64,000 bases of DNA from Petrosia ficiformis (GCA_947044365.1 OX345640.1:7984410-8048409), one strand, 5' to 3'; positions 23,644 through 37,531 are shown, counted from the stretch's first letter. The notes: a model not told the origin generated them from the letters alone. A program made the numbers and translations.

Positions 23644-26020
23644 CACTTTTAAATGAATGTTAACCTATAGATATAAAATATATATATATAATATTATACA
23701 AATATTACTAATTATAATCACATAATTATTATATATATACACATAATTATTATGTCAAACCCATGCATAAAGTAATCAAACAATGTCAGGATGGAGTAAC
23801 ACAGAAGGTTAACCGTTAATTATAACGTTACCTTTTAATCTAATTTTTATCTGGATTAGATGGCTGCAATTGTAAGTCTATAAAGCAAATCAAATTAAGT
23901 GAAAGGATATCACTCTTATATATAACAAAGAGAGTCCAGTCAGTCCACCCCTTTTTTTTATATATTCACCTCTTTTACTATATATTCACCCCTTTGTTGA
24001 AATGTGAATATATATGCAAATCTAAGCATACATCTGGTATCGGTTGACACAGTCTAGGAATTATTTATATAATGATCTTGTGTTCCACCCCTTTGTGTGG
24101 TGACTTTATTTCAACTAAGGTCATACTATATGTAATATGAGATTTCATAAACAACACATCAATATTGTTACACTATGTGCAGAACATTATTATAAATACA
24201 GTGATCATGAAATGTGATATCTAATAAACCTTGTGTTACACCTCTCATCTCAACCATTGAGTTATTCGCAAATACACATTATATGCATATGTACATAGAT
24301 AGTAATTGTACCAACGACACTAAATCAACATAATTATTCTAATATTATCTGCAATTATATATAAGTACAATGTACTGTTGAATACTTTCTGTTTTGAGCC
24401 AAGTATCACAAATACATGTAAATTACATGTACATAGGTAGTAATTATATCTTTATCTATATAGTTATTTGTTTTTTTGCAGTGTAGTTGTTCTGTAACAA
24501 TTAAATTAATAGTTATAATTATGATAAGGCATTCGTTGTATAAATACTTTTTATACTCAACTTATGTTCACTTAACATAATTAATTACTAATGGATATTA
24601 AAAATTGGTTATATTAGTTTAGAATATTTCCTAAAACTGAAATTGAATAAAAATTATGTACTTTAAATATGAGAATATATATTACATCCTAACATAACAA
24701 TACATGAATAATGTTGTACTCCATACAACCATTTGTCTAACATGATGAAAACAAATAAAAAATACAAACATCAATTTCTCAAACCATGACTATCAAATAA
24801 TTGTTGAATTGATAATTAGTTTTGTTTTCTTAAAGAGAACTCAGCAAACGCACTCACACAAATTAATAAAAGAGTATTTCTATTTATGTATAATCTGAGA
24901 AGTGTTATGTAATGTAAAATGTATTTTGTAGCTACACTAAACATTATTGACTCAATACTCAATTAATATACTAATGGAATTGTGGGTTGCTTAGTTACAG
25001 GATAGCCTCTTTTCCAGCCTAGAAGATAAAGGTCAGTCATCTATCATAATAAAGAAGTACTGCACCTATAGAGTTGGTCATTCCCAGTATTGAGATAAGT
25101 AATCGCATACAATAATTTATTGACCAATGGGATGGATTAATGATACCCAAACACTATACTCCCCATGTGACATACATTTCTATCCGGTGTTTGTTGATAT
25201 AGTCCATACTACATTTTTTCATTATCGTGTGCTTCACTAAAACATATTAACAACACTAAAGTTTGTGCAACACTCCCATAATCATTAATCAAACCCATAT
25301 GTACATACCTATATATAAATGTGACATATGCATAGTAGTAGTGTTAAAATATATTTGTCCTGCATTTCATTATTGAGTTACAGTATAATCATGTATTACC
25401 CTTACAACATTACACTATACATTATATTAATATAAAGTCATTATATACTAATGAATTATGAGATATTTATTTAAAGTACATGCATGTATAGCCTCTTCTA
25501 AGAAGATACATTTCCCATAAAGAACTATAATGTTGGCCATTCCCAGTATTGAGATAAGTCACCCCATACAATAATTTATTGACCACTGGGATGGATTAAT
25601 GATACCCAAATACTATACTCCCCATGTGTCTATCAGTTGTCTATTGATATAGTCCATAATACATTATAATTATTACCATATCAGGTAATTAAAACTTTAA
25701 AGTCTATGCAACAATAATTGGACATTCTCATAATCAATTACACTATAATGAATGTATATAAGTATACATAAATATAATATTCTGCAGTATTGTTTGTACA
25801 AATATAATTTGAATAACTTACCAAATATTAATTCTTTATAGTGATATTCTAATACAACAAGTGACATGATCAAAATCAATATTATAACTATAGATAAAGT
25901 ATACAAGGAAATTATTAACTGATAAAGGGAATAAATGATATATGTATAGGATATAGCCCTGTTTGGAGGCAGTTATGGGCATATAACAACCGCAAGATAA
26001 TTGGTTGAGGTCGACACTAA

Positions 26021-26332
26021 ACCTCCCTGTCTACAGGCAAGTTATGGCATATATCTCCCCCGCTGTACATCAAAGGTTACCATAGTGATTGCCTACACAC
26101 TATGGTATAAAGACTGATAATGCCTTCACATGTACAATACATATATACATGTACACACTTATAATGTGCATGTATTATATAAATAAGTTGGGTGTTTGTA
26201 TAAGTTAATAAATATTTCATATATCTTACAAATAATAGTTATTTCTCTTCAGGCAATAATATATTAGACTCGTCTTTTTGTGATCTTGTACTATATCTAT
26301 GATATGATACGAGAGGAGAGATATAATACTAA
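26021..26332. mobile_element. 312-bp segment present only in unit 2
   Basis: Unit 1 reads 'gtcgacactaagtacataat' uninterrupted at 12771-12790. Unit 2 has 312 bases between 'cactaa' and 'gtacat', and the insert ends in 'tactaa', giving a possible 5-base 'actaa' duplication. No clear TIRs. The start 'cctccctgtctacaggcaag' resembles neighbouring sequence just upstream. It could be a small transposon or a deletion in unit 1. Confidence 0.6.
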
Positions 26333-27349
26333 GTACATAATTACTTTAGTATGAATTAAACTGTAAATGTCTCTAGTCTATAGTACTAGTGTTTGCTTAA
26401 AATCTTCACATGAATGCACTCCTGACTACTGATAAACTAATAGCACATGATTGTATGTATAATTATGTAGCATGAAGTTCTACTTCTATCTATTACAATC
26501 TTCAATTGCTGTTTTGTTTACACTTGGAGGAGGTATTCTTAATATTACATGTGGAAGACTAAATGCTTGGACAATTCTGCATTCTCATTAATATTGTGGT
26601 TTTACTATAATTATCAAATATGTTCATGATCTCACAGACTGAAATCCTAACATTTAGTTTTAAATATTCATGAAGTTTTACATAATTATGTTATAAATAT
26701 ATATTAATTTTCTTGGCTAATAATAACCACTTAATTAATGAAAGCACAAAAGTGCTGAATCCTCGGTGGTGTTACGTAACTCTGACACAACTTCTCTATC
26801 ATTTTTTCTAATAAACCTTATCTCTGTTTTGTTAGTTAATTTTTGCGGTGAAACAGGCTTACTACATTTTATTGCAAAAGTAGTTATACCCACAACTACA
26901 GGCCCATAATCTAATGTGCAACTTAGTATGACACTGTGGACACTTTTTATATGGAGCCATGATTTAAAAAAGAGGTATATACAACTATTAAAAACTCACT
27001 GTTAATTAAACCGTCAAGACTCCACCTACCAAAGGCAGGAACCTACGCCCACCACATATAATTATTATTGATTATTTTGGCTGACTCTGCAATTTTATAT
27101 GTCCAGAATTCTTGTTATACAGCTCGTGCAAAAGTAGTACACCTACCAGTAACTTTCTGTATGTGTACTCCTGTATAACAACACCTTTTTGAACTGAAAA
27201 AGACCCTCCAGGTTAGCCTAAGTATAAATAACGCCATATCTTTTGAATCAAGAATTTTCATAAAATTTCACACATCAGTTAGAAAGAGTGTGAAATTTAC
27301 GTCATGTTGATACTCTAATTTCGATCTCTAGACGAACGACTTTGCTTAT

Positions 27350-27942
27350 TAGTCTGGCGTAGCTAGCCCCACCGCTGAAGGGAGGGGGGTCTGGTGAAAC
27401 GCGTATACTAAAGTTGTTCTAGTGGAATGCAATTAAGCTGCAGCAATTACGTAATCTCAGTAGGTGTTGTATAAATATATACACTGCAGATGAAATAATT
27501 TCTGATCTATCATGATAGCTGTCAGTGAACTTACAACAATTACTATTGATGGCTTTTCAATGGGTAGAGATTATCAAACACCCAAGGAAGGCAAGCATAG
27601 CAAAGACTCTTTCCATACTCTGTTGGAAGCACACCAAATACATCTTCTCCTTTCACAACGCTGATTATCACATCCATCTGCTTATCCTTTAATGAATCAT
27701 ACCCTAATCTCTTTGCAGCAGTCGTTGAAGCCATTACTACATCTCATTCTGTTACTGCAGATCTCTTCTAATTTTCGCAGGTGATAATAATATTCATAAC
27801 AGTGATAATCATATTCATAAACAAATAATAATATTCATTGTGACCACAATCGCTGCACTGTAGGCTGCAGTAGAACAACTTTGGTATACGCGTTTCACCA
27901 GACCCCCCTCCCTTCAGCGGTGGGTCTAGCTACGCCAGACTA
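27350..27942 (-). mobile_element. 593-bp TIR element with RecQ-like helicase fragment (unit 2)
   Basis: Same element as 13798-14390, with the identical 9-base duplication 'tttgcttat' at 27341-27349 and 27943-27951, so it predates the 10-kb duplication. Here the helicase fragment is open from 27734 to 27543 (63 codons), with P-loop-like 'PTEYGKSLCYACLP'. The usual Gly is replaced by Glu, and helicase motifs II-VI are absent, so it cannot be an active helicase. Confidence 0.88.
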
Positions 27943-28637
27943 TTTGCTTATTTTGTAGTAACAGACAGACAGACGGACAGACACAACTAACTACCGTAAT
28001 CCTTCGCTGCGCATGCGCACCGAGGATTAACTACTGACTATACTATGATGCTTCCACCATGTAAACAGTCATCTTGTATGTTAGTATAAATAGTGCATGG
28101 ATTGCACTATTTATAGTAGTGAAATATACATGGAGAAAATGCCATAGCGCAAACTGATTAGTCAGACGTGGCCACGCCTGACTATAAACTGATGTTGTAC
28201 ATTTAGTCAGTCAAGACTCTTCTCTACATCAAATGAAACTCAGTACAAGATAAAGTTTATAGTATGCAATTCCATCTGGTTCTGCCTTACATTTATAAAA
28301 GACTTCTCATCTTTATTGTTTCAGAGCCTGATTCATTCTAAACAAATTAATTCTTGTATAATATCATATCTAAATTATGCATGCTGATCAAAACTATTCA
28401 ACGTCCACATTCGGCAAAGAACTGAGAGGTGTAAAGTGTTTCATTCCAGGACCATTGACTTTTCAGTCTTAAGAGAAGTACACATACATATCTATGTAAT
28501 AATTAAATTAGTAAATAAAGTTATTATTCACCTTTGCCTTGTTTAATAATCTCATGTTAATAGGGGAGAGTTTACCACACCTACTTTTATTGAAAAATAA
28601 TTTAAGTGATAAGAAGATAAATAAAGATAAATAGCAA

Positions 28638-31600
28638 TTATTTAGTAAAAGGAATAAAATCCTCTTTTTTAATATATTTATTGTAGACTTCTGGTTTCTC
28701 TAAGAATTCTTGAACTTCTTTAGCAATGTCACGTTTTCCACATTCAACTAGTACTTTTAGAATTGTCTCCCATGTTACCTCTGGTATCTGTTTACCAATC
28801 CATTTTTGAAGTACTGTTTCCAGCTTCCAATCATTATCCAGGTTGGAAGTTTGTAAACCTTCACGGACATTAAACGAAACATCTAAAGCAATACCAAGCT
28901 CATTCCATGATGCTGATATACATTTTGTCAAACGAAGAACATCTTTCATCTCTGGTGATTTCTTTAGTAAATTACGATAATTTCTAATTCCAGAACCTAT
29001 ACAAATATATGTAATTATTGATCATGATTATAAGTTCATTACTATAATTACATAGTTTACTCTCTTCAACATTTACAAATACTCAATTTAGTCTCATCAA
29101 TTGTGCTACTGATATCAAATGTAGTTATACAACTAACTACGGGTGTAATAATAAATCTTTTGATATTTATGGTTAACAATTATAAATTTTTAAACAAGAA
29201 AAGTTTAAAAATGCATTTTAGGTATGGAAAAAAATTGCGTCATATACATGAACAATAAACTCACTATCTGGTTCTTCATTCCCACCAGTATGAGACGTGG
29301 ACTGCTGTACAGATATATCTATGATTATAAAAAATATAAATGTATAATTCAACTATATGAAGAAGATTATAATAATGAATTGTACCTGGTTGCTGTGCAG
29401 TATTCTCTTGTCTTCTTTCTGTCTTTACAATGCCACTTTCGCTTGGTGATCTGGATTTATCATCTATTGAGAAATACATAAGTGAGTTAAGAACAAGAAC
29501 AATGATATTATTATCACTACAAATGTACAAGTACAATAAATGAACTAGTCATCACATCACATACATACATGTACAAAAACGTGTACTTCAGAAAAGAGTT
29601 ACACATGCTACAAGAGTTCTTTTTGATAATTATAATAGTAATTTTAAAATGCATGAAACTACACATAAATGTATCCGATGTACATAATTTTGGTAGGTAG
29701 GTGCATGCAATATTCAATTCATGTTTATATGTCCATGTGGTACGCAACAAACTTTGATAAAAATAGATACTGTCGCTTTCACATATTTGCTGACTCTAGG
29801 CAATCTCTGGTGGATATACACATACTTTTGCTGTGTAAAGCGTTTTATACAAATCAAGTCATGACTATGATTCTTTCAATAGTCCTAATACAAACTGTGT
29901 TGAGTATTTGCTTGAAACGTATATTAATTTAGCTGATACAGTATCTGCCAAGTCAAGAACAAACAACAAAATACTACATACACAAAAAGACATTGATTTA
30001 TACAAATCATGAAATAATCGTACATGCATGATTAAATTTAAATTCAAATATATTCATTGTACCTGGTTCTACTTTGCTCTGAATCTTTCTGATGGATTTT
30101 TCTTTTCGCTATTAAAATGGATTTCTCATTATTAAATCAGTACACAAATACATGTAGACAAATATAATTACCTCAAACCATGATGCATGATCTGGAAAGA
30201 GTTTTTTGAAGGAGATGGGATTTTTATATTGTGGACATTTGTTTTTTGCACTGCACGAAAGAAATCCATCATTATATATCAAGTTGTGAACGGGTGAACA
30301 GCTAAAGCTTCCTGGACAATAGAAACCTTCCATAACTGTATGAGCTGTACGCTGATGAGCTTCTAGCACTTTAGTTAGACATTTGTTTATAAAAGTGCGA
30401 GTTTCGAAGCAGTAGGATGATGCTTCTTCATCTGCAGTGATACGAATTTCCAAATAAGTTAAACACGAGCGTAACTCAACTCTATGTGATGTTACAACAA
30501 AGTCAACATGATTACAGTACAGAGTATCACAATCAAATTCCCATTTTGGCGCAGATGATAGTTCAATTACGAGAGCTGCGAAAATACCTACTGGAACAAA
30601 TCCGCTCTCAAATGTTATCAAGAGTGGAGGAGGATCAAGCTTTAAAATTTCGTCAGTAGATATCGAGGACATCAGATTTTCATCAGACTGTAGAAGGCAG
30701 GGCATGAAGTAATCTGGTTCAATCTTTTTCATCAACTTATAATGTGTGAGGAGGTTTATTAGGTGACTGACTCGAAATGGACTATTAGGATCATCTCTGA
30801 GTGAATGTTGTGGTATCTTCCCTGTTTTTCTGATTGTGTTTGCTTCGGTATGAAGGAAGCCAGAGCCGAATGAGGCTGCCACAAGGTGAGATATTCCACG
30901 AAATAACACGTTAGGATCACATATAACATATTCCCGAAGGCTGTCAACGTTTTCATAATATAGGACAGTTCCAAGATTATTATGTAGGTGTCGTAGAACT
31001 GAAAGCACATTTTCCTCTTCAATGCCACATTCCATAGCAAGATCGGTACATTCCTTGATGGTACACACACCTGCCTCCCTATACTTGTAACGTAAAATTA
31101 GGTGAAAGGCTGCCCAAGTCAGTGGAAGACGAATTTGCTCAAATGTTTGAAAAACTATTTCCAGACATTTCTCAATGCGTTCTATATCCTCCTTAGATTG
31201 ATTTGTATTGTCGACTGGTAGAAAAATGAGATTATCATTGTTCTCATTAGGATAAGTTAAAAATCCCTTTTCACACAAGGGTGAGGCCTCCACCTTTTCT
31301 TTGATCTGTTTGTTGATCTTCTTCAAATGCTCTAATTTACATAAATCAATATGAGAACCCAAAAGGAATGATTTTGCTCGCATTGGTTGCTCCTCTGAAT
31401 GAAGAGAATAGATAGTGGAGAGAAGTTGATGAAGAATTTGAATCGAGGAATGGTTAGTGGTATAAGTAACTGACTCTTTCTCTGTCTTGTGACTATACCG
31501 TACCTCAACTGGCTTTGTAAGATCAAGATAGGCATTGAAGATTATAAGGTGAAGTGCAGGGCCATGTAAAATTGGAGGAAGTAGCTCATGGAATTCAGGC

Positions 31601-32960
31601 TGTCCACCAGTATCCATGAAATATACTGTGGTGGATTCTTCCAAATCCTCCAAATTTTGTAGACCTGAGCTCTTTAAAACTTCAGACATAAATTCACGAG
31701 TCGGGGCAAACTGCTCACTTCCTTCTGATTTATTAGTCGCGATCGCTTCCGAAAGCTTATCCATTAAATCTCCTGCAGGTCGAACATTATCATCATTCAG
31801 AGATGCTCCTGATGTTATGGTTTCACCAGATGATGGAGGAATTGAGTACTTTGCATGTTGTAATAAATGATGCCCTTGGTCTATAATAGTATCACAATGT
31901 ACCCACTTTCCTTTGCAGATTTCTGCAGTAGGAAACTTAGTTCGTTCTAAAATACTAATTGTCACAGGTACTTCGATGCCTGTACTTGGAATATAATTGG
32001 GTGGTTTCTTTCCCTGCAAACGAAACAAAAAGGATGTTTTTCCAACACGAGGAAAACCAGTCAAAATAGTTTTGACTGGGCGAACTTTGATTTCTCCTCT
32101 CCTTCTGCATTCATCTAGAAATAGCTGCATATCTGAAAAGAAATATGGAAAACTGAAAAACAACAAACAGCAATGCATTCATATAATAATGATAAGAGTG
32201 AAACCTAAGTTTGATTTACATTCTGGATAGTACACAAACAAAATATGCTTCAGTTATTAATAGGCTCTTTAGCTAACACAGCTCCAGGATGTATGTCTTC
32301 ATCCTTCTTCCAAAATTTCGACATTTTGTTCTTTTATAGTTGATCAAACCAAACTCATGCAAACATAAAAACTTTAATGTGGTGGTAATACCACTATTTA
32401 TAATTATACTCTATAATTTTGAATATGTAATAATTATACAATTAAAACTATAAAAGTTACATGAAGAAAGAGACCACTGAGCGAGGTGTTTATTTTTATA
32501 TCATTAAACTGTAATTTGTACTAGTTGTGCTATTCCAAATTTGAGTTAGGAGTGAGTGGTACTGCAAATACTTAAGTAATTATAATCACTGATTACAATG
32601 TCTTAGTATTAACTTAGGTACTGCATGAAGTTTCCTGGTACATACTAGAGACAATACACAGTATTATCAATACACAAGTACACAAGTAACTGCAGAAATG
32701 TTTATATACACAATGTGGTTATGGCTATGTCAGCTATTGTGCATGTGCTATGCATGTGCAAAGTAATTACAATTGATCTTTAGTTATAACAAATACTGTA
32801 TTTATATTCTAGCAGATCTAGAGTTTATATTAACAACTACGTTTGAACATATACTCCTTGTACAGTGTATATAAAACAATTAAATTAATATTTAAGACCT
32901 TACCACTATTACTAGGAACTACATCTTGAATTGGAGGTCGATCTTCTGGTACATCAATGC
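28638..32960 (-). CDS. Gene C: Roc-COR GTPase / DEATH, near copy of gene B
   Basis: Exons: 32904-32960 (linker), 30172-32132 (Roc-COR, 653 codons), 30063-30108, 29386-29463, 29265-29318, 28638-28996 (DEATH and stop). They sum to one frame of 850 residues plus stop. P-loop, 'DTGGQPEF', 'GSHID' and COR regions match gene B; about nine residues differ over the first 595 of the exon. A cluster of about ten changes plus a one-codon insertion lies in the last 55. The fourth exon is nine bases longer and reads 'RKEKSIRKIQSKVEP'. No CARD-like or DEATH exon is found upstream: the duplicate breaks at 33006, so the 5' end is unknown and may be truncated. Confidence 0.68.
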
Positions 32961-33262
32961 CTGCGAATATTGACAACACAGTGACATTGTACTACAAATT
33001 AAACATTTTCTGTAAACCTATGTATAGATATAAAGTAATTTCCCACAACAGATAGACATGCATATTTTCCTAGTAAACTATATTAAGATATATATTTATA
33101 GTAACTCACTAGACACAAACTAAGTTTTCTCTTTGCTTAGATGACTGCAGTTGTACATGTAGGTCTAAGTTAAATGACATCAGACTTATATATAACTAAA
33201 AAAGTCCACTCTTTTAATATTCACCCCTTTATTGAAATGTGGGTGTAAATCTAAGCATATAC
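32249..33262. repeat. Unit-2 right flank shared with 8593-9376
   Basis: 32249-32778 matches 8853-9376 almost exactly; 33007-33262 matches 8593-8850. Between them lies the gene C linker exon region, which matches 19215-19415. The junction at 33006 falls next to what is a splice acceptor in the 8.6-kb copy. Confidence 0.75.
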
Positions 33263-33609
33263 CAGGTATCTGTTGACACTAGAAATTATTTATCTTATTC
33301 TACACCTTTTTGTGGTAACCCATTTCAACTAAGGTCATGTATTCCTAAACAATACATCAATAATGTTAAATTATGTGTCATAACATTATTTTGAATACAG
33401 TTCTTCTCATCTTTCCATGATATCTTAACTATTACACCTCTCATCTTGAGCAAATTCACACATAATTTTATGTATGTGCACATAGGTAGCAAATATACCA
33501 ATGTTGATACTGATTGTTATGTACAATCAATATATTTTAGTCTTTGATGCATAACTTGAAGATTCACATGTACATAGGTAGTAATTGTATTATTGTATAC
33601 ATATATAAA

Positions 33610-33828
33610 CAGACCATAAGGGCTCATTCTTAATTGGAAGTGTTAGTAAAGGTAATTAAGGCATACTGATAAAGTAAAACAACTTAATTTGATATTTTAT
33701 TTCCCTAAAATGATCAACATCTAGATGAAATTTACATTTATACCTAGAGCAAGCTAGGCTGATAAACTAGATTTACAATAACAATGATGACCTGACAATA
33801 ATAACTAATGCAGCTCTTCCTGAGAATA
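33610..33828 (-). pseudogene. Copy of the 3' end of gene D (CARD tail and UTR)
   Basis: Aligns with 35082-35288, which carries the last codons, stop and downstream region of gene D. It stops at 'cttcctgagaata'. The hAT-bearing block 33840-35080 lies between the two copies, so they form direct repeats of about 200 bases around it. Confidence 0.6.
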
Positions 33829-33839
33829 AAACATACCTG

Positions 33840-35080
33840 CATTCTATTTTTTTGTGAATCACAGGAAAGTTTGCTTGCTTTGATACCAGCAACATTTGGT
33901 TATAAATTACTTTATAGCCATCCATAACATATTAACTATCATATTATGTGCACTACTGAATGCTCGCTCAGGTAGAACTGAGGTGGCAGCAATATGTCTT
34001 GCTAGAATAGGGTGGCTCTTCCATCTGCTTTATAACTATAGTCCCTGTGCAGAAGGTTCATTGCAGCTTGCTTCCATTGCAAGAATAAACATTCTGCCTC
34101 TATTGGTGATACCTCCTTTAAACTGTGGATCCAAGAAAACAGCCTTTGAGAAAAGAGTATATCTACTATGTACTGGTGTTTAGGTCAAATTCATGTCTTC
34201 ATTTTAAATAGCTATCCCTCTCAACCCTGCTTCCCAGTATTCTAAGAACTAAATAACAAATGGTGTATGATGTGCGTTCTGCTATTATACATACTACCCC
34301 AGTACGAATATTATTTAATATATAAGAACAATAAACAAGTATGCATCTACATAGATATTTTGTATTATATCTGCATTTTACAATCGCACATTTCATAAAT
34401 AAGTAAATGAGCATAAATCAGGGTCCGGGGACAGCTACTAAGTCTTTGTCATGCAAATGTATCTTATAGTTAACTATTTTAATATAAGGAAGGATGAACA
34501 AATCAATGAAATAGTGCATTCCTAGCAATATACAGTGCAGATCTATAAACATCATTAGGAATGCACTATGTATATACCCTACCACATGAGTGTGGTAGAG
34601 GAGTAACAACAATAAGTGATAATGCATGTAACATAGAACAGGGTTCTATCTACCATTAACTAGAAGTTTCTACACCAAACACTTCAGCTTCTACCCCAAA
34701 ATGTTTAACAAGAATATACTGTATATATTGACCATTACAAATAAGGGAAGAAAAGAAAGTTATCCTTGTATTAATGATACTATTTTGATCAGCTGCTAAA
34801 ACTATCTTGCAGTGCAGAATGGTCATAAGGGGTGTGGGCAAGCAAAATGTTTTGCACTGCACACACTCACCTATTCCTTCTACCCCACAAAAACATTCCT
34901 AGAAAGAATGCAGTAGAGGAAGTAAACACTGTTCTTTCAGGACTACTAGGGACGATAAAAGAGTTTATCTAACGTTTACAATAAAAAAATAAAATGTACG
35001 TGTAGTCATGTGTCACTTGTATGTATTCATATGATATTGAATGCTTATATAACCAGAAATATATAGATTTTTTGTGATTA
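33840..35080 (-). mobile_element. hAT transposase C-terminal remnant and flank (copy 2)
   Basis: Minus-strand reading of 33940-34180 gives 'AVFLDPQFKGGITNRG', a stop, then 'HPILARHIAATSVLPERAFS', as in copy 1 at 7190-7420. Homology continues to about 34870 (copy 1 to 8110). No intact ORF, TIR or TSD found. The rest of the stretch is AT-rich with nothing else recognised. Confidence 0.68.
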
Positions 35081-35231
35081 AAACAGGCCCCAATGGTTCA
35101 CTCTTAAATGGAAGTGTTAGGTAATTAAGACATACTGATAGAGGAAAACAACTTAATTTGATATTTTATTTCCCTAAAATGATCAACATCTAGATGAAAT
35201 ACTTAGAGCGAGCTAGGCTGATAAACTAGAT

Positions 35232-37056
35232 TTACAATAACAATGATGACCTGACAATAATAACTAATGCAGCTCTTCCTGAGAATAGCACATAGACTTC
35301 TTGAGGTACTGATAGTTTTTCAGATAGTCGACTAAGTACTGGATCATCCTGAGTATTTAACACATGACAAAATGAAGTGAGTATTTGATGATCATTGAAT
35401 ATACTAAGATAACGAAGAAATTCTTCTAATAATATACTGGATTTTTCATATGGGCTGAGACCGGATGTACATAATAGTCTACTTCTAACAGAATCAGATA
35501 TCAGATTAGCAAGAAACACATCGTTTGCTAATCTGTCTGTGTCAGTAATAGCACGAACAAGTGTGTGTAAGTGTGACTTGACAATATCATGCGGTGATGA
35601 AATGGAAGGTCTAGTTCCTCCTGAGAAATGCATATAAATAAAGAGTATAACACTACTATACTAACTAAATTCTAATTAGTATTCATCACACATATATAAC
35701 CAAATCAGAAAACATTGCAATGTTATACCTGGAGATACTCTTTGTGGCAACATTACTCGGAAGAAGTTATTTGGCCCATTAACGCCTTCTAAAAGAAATT
35801 TCATATTTAGTTTCTTCACAGGTAAGTCAGATTGCCAATAGAAATTAAAGTGACAGTGAGGAACAACCAGAGTTTGTTCAGGAGTAAAATAATCAATATC
35901 TTCTCTATCAATCTACAAGATATAGAAACATATAAATGAAAGCACATTCATTATGATTATATTTACACCTGGGAAGAAGTAATTTCAGACATTTCCCACT
36001 GATCTAAACAATGACTGTCTGGCTGCAATCTGATATAACTTGCATCTTCTTGTAGTGTTATTATTTGATGAGCACCATATAAGCAATCAGAATACTCTTC
36101 CTTAATGAACTGCATAAAACAAGTAATATATTAAGATGTATAAATATAGCTAAGTAATTTTACACTCGCTAGATATAACCTTCATAAATGCAGGATCGTT
36201 CTTCGTTACTAGGTATATAACATCCCATTCATGAGGTTGCATTAACTTGTAGAGAACTTGAGAGTAATATCGCTGTCTTGTCAGTCTACTTGGAAGTTCA
36301 CTTGTTCCTACAGCAATGTCTACATAATTTTGCAATTGTAACGGTTAATTCCTTTTTTTAAATATGAGTAATTATAAATTTTAATACAAACTGTACTACA
36401 TACAATTAGACTGCTAAAAGAAATATTATTACAGCAACCCTCCGCTCCACCTACGCGGGTGAGGGTTGAAATGATATGTTCAGTCCCCTAGAATGATGCT
36501 ACTAATTAACGTAACTATGCATACAATGCATATGTGACACAAACATTATAAATATATAATATTATATATAGATTCAACCCTATGGAAAGCAATCATAGAG
36601 ATGGCCCTTTAAACACTAGGAGTGACTGTGAGAAAAGCGCACTGTGAAATTCCAGCAAATTAATCATTAATGAGGGGCATGGTCAATCATTTTGCCTATT
36701 TCCATAAATGGAAAATTATTATGTACAATTTGCAATCTTTTTCATACACAAACAGACAGACAGACAGACAGACAGAACACTAGATTACAGTAACCCACTG
36801 CTCCATCTATGTAGGTGAGAGTTAATTAGAGACTTGGAAGTTGTGAAAACACTTGAAAATGAAAGACAACTGTTTATTAAAACACTTACTCAGTCAATTG
36901 ACCTTTGCAATTAACTAAATTAATAATAAACCACAAATATGCAAGCATGTGTAAAAGGAAGCTTACAAGCGACTTCATAATGAAAACGCTAAAGATATCA
37001 AATAAATGATGATCCAATTTTATTTTAATATAATAGTCATTATACTTACGTGACAT
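35232..37056 (-). CDS. Gene D: compact UPA-like plus CARD-like protein (286 residues)
   Basis: Exons: 37050-37056 (seven bases, ATG TCA C), 36180-36319, 35969-36109, 35729-35912, 35232-35620 with stop; total 861 bases, frame closed. Residues about 30-150 ('EWDVIYLVTKNDPAFMKFI', 'YIRLQPDSHCLDQWEMSEIT', 'PHCHFNFYW') resemble the UPA half of the FIIND/ZU5-UPA fold by pattern. Residues about 165-270 are CARD-like ('HDIVKSHLHTLVRAITDTDR', 'SILLEEFLRYLSIFNDHQIL'), related to the CARD-like exons of genes A and B. The tail after the CARD is hydrophobic ('AALVIIVRSSLLL'). UPA-CARD is the layout of the C-terminal fragment of NLRP1/CARD8. No ZU5, NACHT or LRR is present. The tiny first exon is chosen because its donor and phase fit exactly. 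Confidence 0.62.
36430..36830. repeat. Upstream-of-exon dispersed repeats (two GC-rich tails, GACA tract)
   Basis: 36435-36470 has 'ccgctccacctacgcgggtg'; 36755-36830 has a GACA tract then 'cagtaacccactgctccatc'. These are two copies of the family also seen at 6300 and 53130. 36480-36610 matches the TA-rich segment at 1735-1865. The block lies in the first intron of gene D. Confidence 0.5.
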
Positions 37057-37336
37057 AATGAAAAACACAAGAGTTGTGGAAGATGAATCTCAGAGTAACT
37101 ATGTAAAAAGAATATGATGTAACAAGAATAACTATTATTATAATTATTACAATGATCATGCACAAACAATATTCACAATCATGAAATAGATATGATATTA
37201 TTACGGGAATCCTACATTATCTGTGGAAATGTGTACATTTATAAGCATGTATTGTATACCTATACATGAAATTTTGAATCCCTGTAGCTATATACATAAC
37301 AGAATAAAATTCCTAATGCATTATGCATGTTGAGCT

Positions 37337-37531
37337 TAGTGTTGTTTTAGTTGTGTATAACTAAATTGCAAGTCTTTTGTAATAACTTTAACTAACTAAA
37401 ACTACAAAAATTGGGCACTCTTAGTTAGTTAACTAAAACTAAAACTGTTTTAGTAAGCATAATATCATTATAGTTAACCAACTATAAATGTAGCTAAATG
37501 TGGTCGTTATTTGTATACTAAACCAACACTA
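37337..37531. mobile_element. 195-bp hAT-type MITE
   Basis: Ends 'tagtgttgttttag' and 'ctaaaccaacacta', flanked by a perfect 8-base duplication 'gttgagct' (37329-37336, 37532-37539). Rich in 'aactaaaact' motifs. No coding potential. Confidence 0.88.

Larger units (their letters stand above)
22967..33006. repeat. Segmental duplication, unit 2 (about 10.0 kb)
   Basis: Counterpart of 9379-19415. At 33006/33007 it changes abruptly to sequence matching 8593-8850, at a shared 'aaacat'. Unit 2 lacks the 340-base MITE and has a private 312-base segment at 26021-26332. Confidence 0.93.

Noticed and set aside
33896..34183. 95-codon plus-strand ORF
   Set aside because: Antisense of the hAT transposase C-terminal remnant, which is the recognisable reading.
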